This document shows, in pieces, positions 59,841 to 64,000 of a DNA stretch of 64,000 nt (position 1 is the first letter of the stretch; each line of letters begins with the position of its first letter). This stretch comes from Stenotrophomonas sp046736075. Lineage in GTDB: Bacteria; Pseudomonadota; Gammaproteobacteria; Xanthomonadales; Xanthomonadaceae. Both the position numbers and the translations under genes were made by a program. The notes below the pieces were generated by a model that was not told the DNA's origin, made no database searches, and saw nothing but the letters and a program-made list of their open reading frames with translations. Location of the stretch: positions 3,162,001 through 3,226,000 of the forward strand of contig NZ_CP177163.1 of the NCBI RefSeq assembly GCF_046736075.1, in the 5' to 3' direction.

Positions 59841-61952
59841 ATGGAGCGGATAGTTCAATCGGAAGTCGCAGAGTGCGGATTGGCGTGCCTTGCGATGGTG
59901 GCTTCGCACTATGGCGATCGCATCGGTCTACGTGGGCTCCGCCGCCGCCACGGGCTTTCACTCAACGGGACCACGCTTGCCCAAGTGATGACGATTGCCG
60001 AGCAGATGTGTTTCAACTGCCGTCCGTTGCGGTTAGATATGGAACACCTTGGCCAGCTTCAGCTTCCCTGCATTCTGCACTGGGATCTCAATCACTTTGT
60101 GGTGCTCAACCGCGTTCGCAGGCACGCCGTCACCGTGCTCGATCCTGCCGTTGGTGAGCGAAGCTTGTCGCTGCAGGAGTTCTCGCGGCATTTCACCGGG
60201 ATTGCGTTGGAGTTGAGCCCGGGTGCCGATTTCCGGGCCACCCCGTCTACAGCGGCGGTCGCTATCTCCCAGCTGACCGGCAAGGTGAGCGGGTTGTGGC
60301 GTGCACTGGGCATGATCGTGATGTTGTCGCTGGCGCTGCAGGTGTTCGTTCTGCTGGCGCCGTTCTTCATTCAGTGGATCGTCGATCACGTGTTGATTGC
60401 AGCAGATCGTGACCTGCTTACTACCCTGGGCCTCGGATTCGGCCTTGCGCTGCTGCTGCAGGTCGCCATCGGTGCGGTCCGCGGCTGGGCAGTCATCCAT
60501 CTATCCAGTCGTCTGGGTCTGCAATGGCTGGGGAACGTGTTCAGCCATCTGATCAGGCTGCCGCTGGATTTCTACGAGAAACGCCACCTGGGCGATATCA
60601 CCTCGCGCATGGGCAGCGTGCAGGCCATCCAGCGCACCTTGACGACCAGCTTCGTGGAGGCGCTCATAGACGGGGTCATGGCCATAGTGACCCTGGGTAT
60701 GATGCTGTTGTACAGCTGGAAGCTGACGCTGGTGAGCTTACTGGCGGTAGCGCTTTACATGGTGATGCGGGGGGTATCGTTCCGTGCGTTGCGCAACGGT
60801 ACCGAGCGGCAACTCGTTGCAGCAGCCCAGCAGCAGAGCCACCTGCTGGAGTCCATCCGCGGCGTCCAGTCGATCAAGGTGGCTGGGCGAGAAACGCTGC
60901 GCCGCTCCGGCTATTTCAATCTGATGAACGACACCGTCAACCGCGACGTGTGGCTGGCCCGCTTTGGCGTCGTCTTTGGCAGCGCCAATCAGCTGATCTT
61001 CGGTGTCGAGCGTATCGCAGTGATCTGGATCGGTGCCGTTCTTGCAATGCAGAACGTCTTCTCGGTGGGCATGCTCATTGCCTACCTTGCTTATAAGGAA
61101 CAGTTCGCACAACGAGTCGGCGGGCTGATCGACAAGTGGATGGAGTTCCGCATGTTGCGCCTGCATGGTGAGCGGCTGTCGGACATCGTACTGGCCGAGC
61201 CTGAGATGCCTGCGGTTGATGTCACGGCGGATGGACTGCCGGCACGGTTGCGCATTGAAGTGACTGGACTTGGATTTCGCTACGCGTCCAGCGAGCCATG
61301 GGTGCTGCGTCACTGCAGCATGGTCATCGAAGCGGGCGAGTCGGTAGCCATTGTCGGTCCTTCAGGCTGCGGGAAAACGACGCTGATCAAGCTGCTGCTC
61401 GGCCTGCTGACGCCTACCGAAGGTGAGATCCGGATCGGTGGCGTGCCGCTGGCCAGGATCGGGATGGAGCAGTACCGCCGCATCATTGGTGCGGTGATGC
61501 AGGATGATCAGCTCTTCGCGGGTAGCCTTCGCGACAACATCGCCTTCGAGGATGATGGCCTGGATGACGCGCGCGTTCAGGAAGCGGCGACGCTGGCCGC
61601 CGTGCATGACGACATTGTCGCGATGCCGATGGGCTACAACAGCCTGATCGGCGACATGGGCACCACCTTGTCTGGTGGGCAGAAACAGCGGGTGATACTG
61701 GCACGGGCGCTGTACCGCCAGCCACGGCTGCTGTTTCTGGACGAGGCCACCAGCCATCTCGATGTAGAGCGTGAGCGACTGGTCAATGACGCGGTACGTC
61801 GACTGGATCTCACGCGGGTCATCATTGCCCACCGGCCTGAAACCATTGCCAGTGCCGAACGGGTGCTGGTGATGCATGCCGGGGCGATTGTTGCCGAACA
61901 CCGGCCGCCGGTGCAGCAGGCGCAAGGCGCTGTAGATGAGGTAAGTGCGTGA
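59841..61952 (+). CDS. C39-peptidase ABC exporter (PCAT type)
   Basis: A 703-residue transporter that removes double-glycine leaders and exports the core across the inner membrane. The N-terminal C39 domain has all active residues: Gln6, Cys12 in ECGLACL, His85 in NHFVVL and Asp101. Six membrane helices lie between about 155 and 420. The ATPase has Walker A GPSGCGKTT (506-514), signature LSGGQKQR (610-617), Walker B LLFLDEAT and His664. It matches the GG leader of the upstream peptide. No strong ribosome-binding site precedes ATG 59841. The stop overlaps the next start by 3 bases. Confidence 0.95.
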   Translation: MERIVQSEVAECGLACLAMVASHYGDRIGLRGLRRRHGLSLNGTTLAQVMTIAEQMCFNCRPLRLDMEHLGQLQLPCILHWDLNHFVVLNRVRRHAVTVLDPAVGERSLSLQEFSRHFTGIALELSPGADFRATPSTAAVAISQLTGKVSGLWRALGMIVMLSLALQVFVLLAPFFIQWIVDHVLIAADRDLLTTLGLGFGLALLLQVAIGAVRGWAVIHLSSRLGLQWLGNVFSHLIRLPLDFYEKRHLGDITSRMGSVQAIQRTLTTSFVEALIDGVMAIVTLGMMLLYSWKLTLVSLLAVALYMVMRGVSFRALRNGTERQLVAAAQQQSHLLESIRGVQSIKVAGRETLRRSGYFNLMNDTVNRDVWLARFGVVFGSANQLIFGVERIAVIWIGAVLAMQNVFSVGMLIAYLAYKEQFAQRVGGLIDKWMEFRMLRLHGERLSDIVLAEPEMPAVDVTADGLPARLRIEVTGLGFRYASSEPWVLRHCSMVIEAGESVAIVGPSGCGKTTLIKLLLGLLTPTEGEIRIGGVPLARIGMEQYRRIIGAVMQDDQLFAGSLRDNIAFEDDGLDDARVQEAATLAAVHDDIVAMPMGYNSLIGDMGTTLSGGQKQRVILARALYRQPRLLFLDEATSHLDVERERLVNDAVRRLDLTRVIIAHRPETIASAERVLVMHAGAIVAEHRPPVQQAQGAVDEVSA

Positions 61953-63184
61953 GCGGGTTGTACCGCCCGGAGGTACTTGAGGCGAAGCGGGGAAGTTGGT
62001 TGGGGAACATCTCGCTTGCACAGCCTGTTCGGCTGTGGGTGCTGGCTATCCTTGGTGCCCTGTCGGCAGCGTTGGTGCTGGGCTTGCTTATTTTTGGGGA
62101 CTACACGCGTCGCTCTCGTGTTGCGGGCGAGCTCATACCCGATTTGGGTCTGTCCACGGTGGTGGCGCCCTCATCGGGTGTGATCGCCGTGGTGCATGCC
62201 GATGAAGGCGATCGTGTTGAGCGCCAGGCGCCCCTGTTGCTGATCAACATACCGCGGGTGACCGCCGCTGGCGATGATGCGCTGAAGGTATTACGCGAGG
62301 GCCATCACGTGCGCGTGGAAAGTCTTGCCGCCCTGCACGCATCGCAGGAAGCGCAGTTGCAGGTGCAACAGCGCGGTGGCCGTCAGCAGCGGAATGCGTT
62401 GCGACGCGAGCTTGCCCAGATCGAGGACGAGATCCAAACGCGTAGCGAGCAGGTGCGCATCGGCCGTGAGACCGTTCAGCGCTATCGACAGGTCGCTGAC
62501 CAGGGCTATGTGAGCTTGGTGCAGCTCAACCAGCAGGAGCAAGGGGTGCTTGATCTGCTTAACGCACAGCAGGCGCTGCAGCGACAGGCAACCTCACTAC
62601 GACGCGCGCTGGCGCAGATGGAGCAGGTGCTTGCAGAGGTCCCGCCACAGCGTCGCGCCGCACAGGCATCCGCGGAGCGCGATGGCGCCGCACTGCGCCA
62701 GGAGGCCGTGCGTATGGAAGCGGACGGCGAGTTGCTGCTGCGTGCCCCGGTACCCGGAATGGTTGCGAGCCGGTTGGTTGAAGCCGGACAAGCCGTGCAG
62801 TCTGGCCAGCCGCTGATCAGTCTGTTGCCAGAAGGTTCCCGGCTGCGTGCCCAGTTGTTGGTGCCCAGTGCGGCGATCGGTTTCATCAAGGCCGGTGACC
62901 GGGTGTTGCTGCGCTACGAGGCGTACCCCTACCAGAAATTCGGTAGCCATCATGGCGTGGTCACCCATATCTCGCGCAGTGCAATTGCGGGTCGGGCGTC
63001 ATCGAGTGAGCCGGTGTATCGTGTACTTGTCGCGCTGGATCGACAGAGCGTATCTGCCTATGGCGTACCTGAGCCATTACGTCCCGGGATGCGACTTGAA
63101 GCCGACATCCTGGGGGAGCGGCGCCAGTTATATGAATGGCTGCTCGAGCCGCTTTACTCGGTAAAGGGAAAAGTGGGAAGTTGA
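61949..63184 (+). CDS. HlyD/CvaA-family membrane-fusion protein
   Basis: A 411-residue periplasmic adaptor that links the inner-membrane exporter to a TolC-type channel. One membrane helix is at about 33-51, followed by a lipoyl half-motif (VVAPSSGVIAVVHADEGDRV), a long coiled coil (about 115-255) rich in Gln, Arg and Glu, and the second lipoyl half (LLLRAPVPGMVASRLVEAGQAV), then a beta-barrel domain. It begins with GTG inside the exporter stop (GTGA), implying coupled translation. No outer-membrane channel gene lies in the window. Confidence 0.93.
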   Translation: MSGLYRPEVLEAKRGSWLGNISLAQPVRLWVLAILGALSAALVLGLLIFGDYTRRSRVAGELIPDLGLSTVVAPSSGVIAVVHADEGDRVERQAPLLLINIPRVTAAGDDALKVLREGHHVRVESLAALHASQEAQLQVQQRGGRQQRNALRRELAQIEDEIQTRSEQVRIGRETVQRYRQVADQGYVSLVQLNQQEQGVLDLLNAQQALQRQATSLRRALAQMEQVLAEVPPQRRAAQASAERDGAALRQEAVRMEADGELLLRAPVPGMVASRLVEAGQAVQSGQPLISLLPEGSRLRAQLLVPSAAIGFIKAGDRVLLRYEAYPYQKFGSHHGVVTHISRSAIAGRASSSEPVYRVLVALDRQSVSAYGVPEPLRPGMRLEADILGERRQLYEWLLEPLYSVKGKVGS

Positions 63185-63299
63185 GGCCGTTGCCTTCGTC
63201 GCGTTGATGTCGCATCTGCATCTGGAAACGGATCCGCGCTTTTTCCACGATCCGCTCCGGACGCAGCGCACGATGCGGATGCGGTACGGAAGGGTCAGG

Positions 63300-63560
63300 A
63301 TGAAGCGCAAACCACGCATGATGCTCTGGCTGATGATCCGGCTGTGCGTTGCGGTGCCGGCCGATAGACAACGGCGCGCGTTCTGGCTCAGCGCAGTCTT
63401 TTACGGCGCCGAATTCGCGCTGGTGTTCGGGACGTGGAGGTGCGTTCTGGACATGGTGTGGCGCATGCCGGTCGATGCCGGGGACATCGGACGGAGCATG
63501 GCGTTCGGGGGCGCTTTTTTCGGCGTGTTGATGGCGTGGATGCGCTCACGTGCGCGGTAG
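63300..63560 (+). CDS. Small hypothetical membrane protein
   Basis: An 86-residue protein with a basic N-terminus (MKRKPR), a first hydrophobic stretch at about 7-17, then AFWLSAVFYGAEFALVF and MAFGGAFFGVLMAWM as two likely membrane segments. Not recognised. ATG 63300 has a GGAAGG-type site upstream (63289-63294); a TTG at 63204 is an alternative start. It follows the adaptor gene by 115 bases, so it might be an immunity or accessory protein, or the first gene beyond the island. Confidence 0.45.
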   Translation: MKRKPRMMLWLMIRLCVAVPADRQRRAFWLSAVFYGAEFALVFGTWRCVLDMVWRMPVDAGDIGRSMAFGGAFFGVLMAWMRSRAR

Positions 63561-63805
63561 CGCTCCCCACGCGGCTGCCCGCAAGGGGCGTTGCTGCGAC
63601 GCGTCACCCGTGCCCAGCCCGCTCAGGTAAGCTCCGGAAGTGATCGTTCCCGGCCCATGGCCGGACGCCGCGCGCTGGGGACACGGTGCGCTGGCGGCGC
63701 CGGACGTGAGGCGCCGTCAGGAACCATCGCAAGGGGCGCCCCTGCACCAGCCACCGGCTGCGTGCCGGGCGTGGCAATGCAGCAGGTGACAGGGGGAAGC
63801 ACCAC

Positions 63806-64000
63806 ATGGCGTACATCCATGCCAAGACGGCCGCGGGCCGTCAGGAAATCGAAGACCGCGCGCGGCGTCTGCCGCCGTCATTGCGCTCCATTCTGTTGAT
63901 GGTCGATGGTCAGCGCGATGACGATGCGTTGACCGCCGTGCTGCCGGGCCTGCGCGCACCGGACGACGCCTTGGCGCAGCTTGCCGGGATGGGCCTGATC
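63806..64000 (+). CDS. Unknown protein, N-terminal part (3' end outside window)
   Basis: An open frame of 65 codons runs off the window edge. It begins AYIHAKTAAGRQEIEDRARR and LPPSLRSILLMVDGQRDDD, a charged helical protein with the LPPxLRxxLxxVDG pattern seen in small proteobacterial proteins of unknown function. A purine-rich AGGGGGAA lies before ATG 63806. The 245 bases before it (63561-63805) contain nothing I can name. Confidence 0.6.
   Translation, partial: MAYIHAKTAAGRQEIEDRARRLPPSLRSILLMVDGQRDDDALTAVLPGLRAPDDALAQLAGMGLI

Noticed and set aside
63204..63299. TTG-initiated extension of the small membrane protein
   Set aside because: Not excluded, but there is no ribosome-binding site at the TTG, while ATG 63300 has a purine-rich site and gives a tidy basic N-terminus.

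Overview
The window is about 64 kb of a high-GC gammaproteobacterial chromosome, most probably a Stenotrophomonas or close relative in the Lysobacteraceae/Xanthomonadaceae. The evidence is the core gene order, the protein sequences (Prs, the CTC-type L25, class II DAHP synthase) and GTAG-headed palindromic REP elements (about 3687 and 47728) like those abundant in Stenotrophomonas maltophilia. This assignment rests on recognition, not on a search.

Layout. 1-4.9 kb: housekeeping genes lolB(partial)-ispE-tRNA-Gln-prs-rplY-pth-ychF. 4.9-5.5 kb: a gene-free stretch with REP-like palindromes and three ~105-bp repeats, each carrying two DnaA-box-like sites. 5.5-10.5 kb: a probable cyanophycin or isoaspartyl-peptide utilisation cluster, with a TonB-dependent receptor divergent from a secreted cyanophycinase and an isoaspartyl peptidase. 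10.6-44.2 kb: the main translation/transcription superlocus, tRNA-Tyr-Gly-Thr-tuf1-tRNA-Trp-secE-nusG-rplKAJL-rpoBC-rpsL-rpsG-fusA-tuf2, then the S10, spc and alpha operons ending at rplQ. 44.3-56.1 kb: dsbB, class II DAHP synthase, an MscS-type channel, and on the minus strand typA, a DUF2127-like membrane gene and a lipoprotein amidase; then ppiB, mdh and prpE, with several large stem-loop repeats in the spacers. 56.1-57.4 kb: 1.35 kb without a recognisable gene. 57.4-63.2 kb: an accessory RiPP locus. 63.3-64 kb: two small unknown genes, the last cut by the window end.

The most interesting region is 57.4-63.2 kb. It encodes, in order, an ATP-grasp enzyme of the graspetide synthetase type, a 65-residue precursor with a near-perfect double-glycine leader, a secreted protein with a TonB-C-like domain, a C39-peptidase ABC exporter with all catalytic residues, and an HlyD/CvaA-type adaptor overlapping the exporter gene. 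Together they can make, trim and export a macro-cyclised (ester- or amide-linked) acidic peptide. The predicted 32-residue core lacks the classical microviridin, marinostatin and plesiocin motifs, so this looks like an undescribed graspetide. Base composition in its first half is visibly less GC-rich than the flanks, which suggests transfer.

Other points worth following are the DnaA-box repeat cluster after ychF, the pair of variable-stem/conserved-loop elements before prpE, a strong terminator followed by mutually exclusive hairpins inside the spc operon, and two tuf genes that differ at only four synonymous positions.
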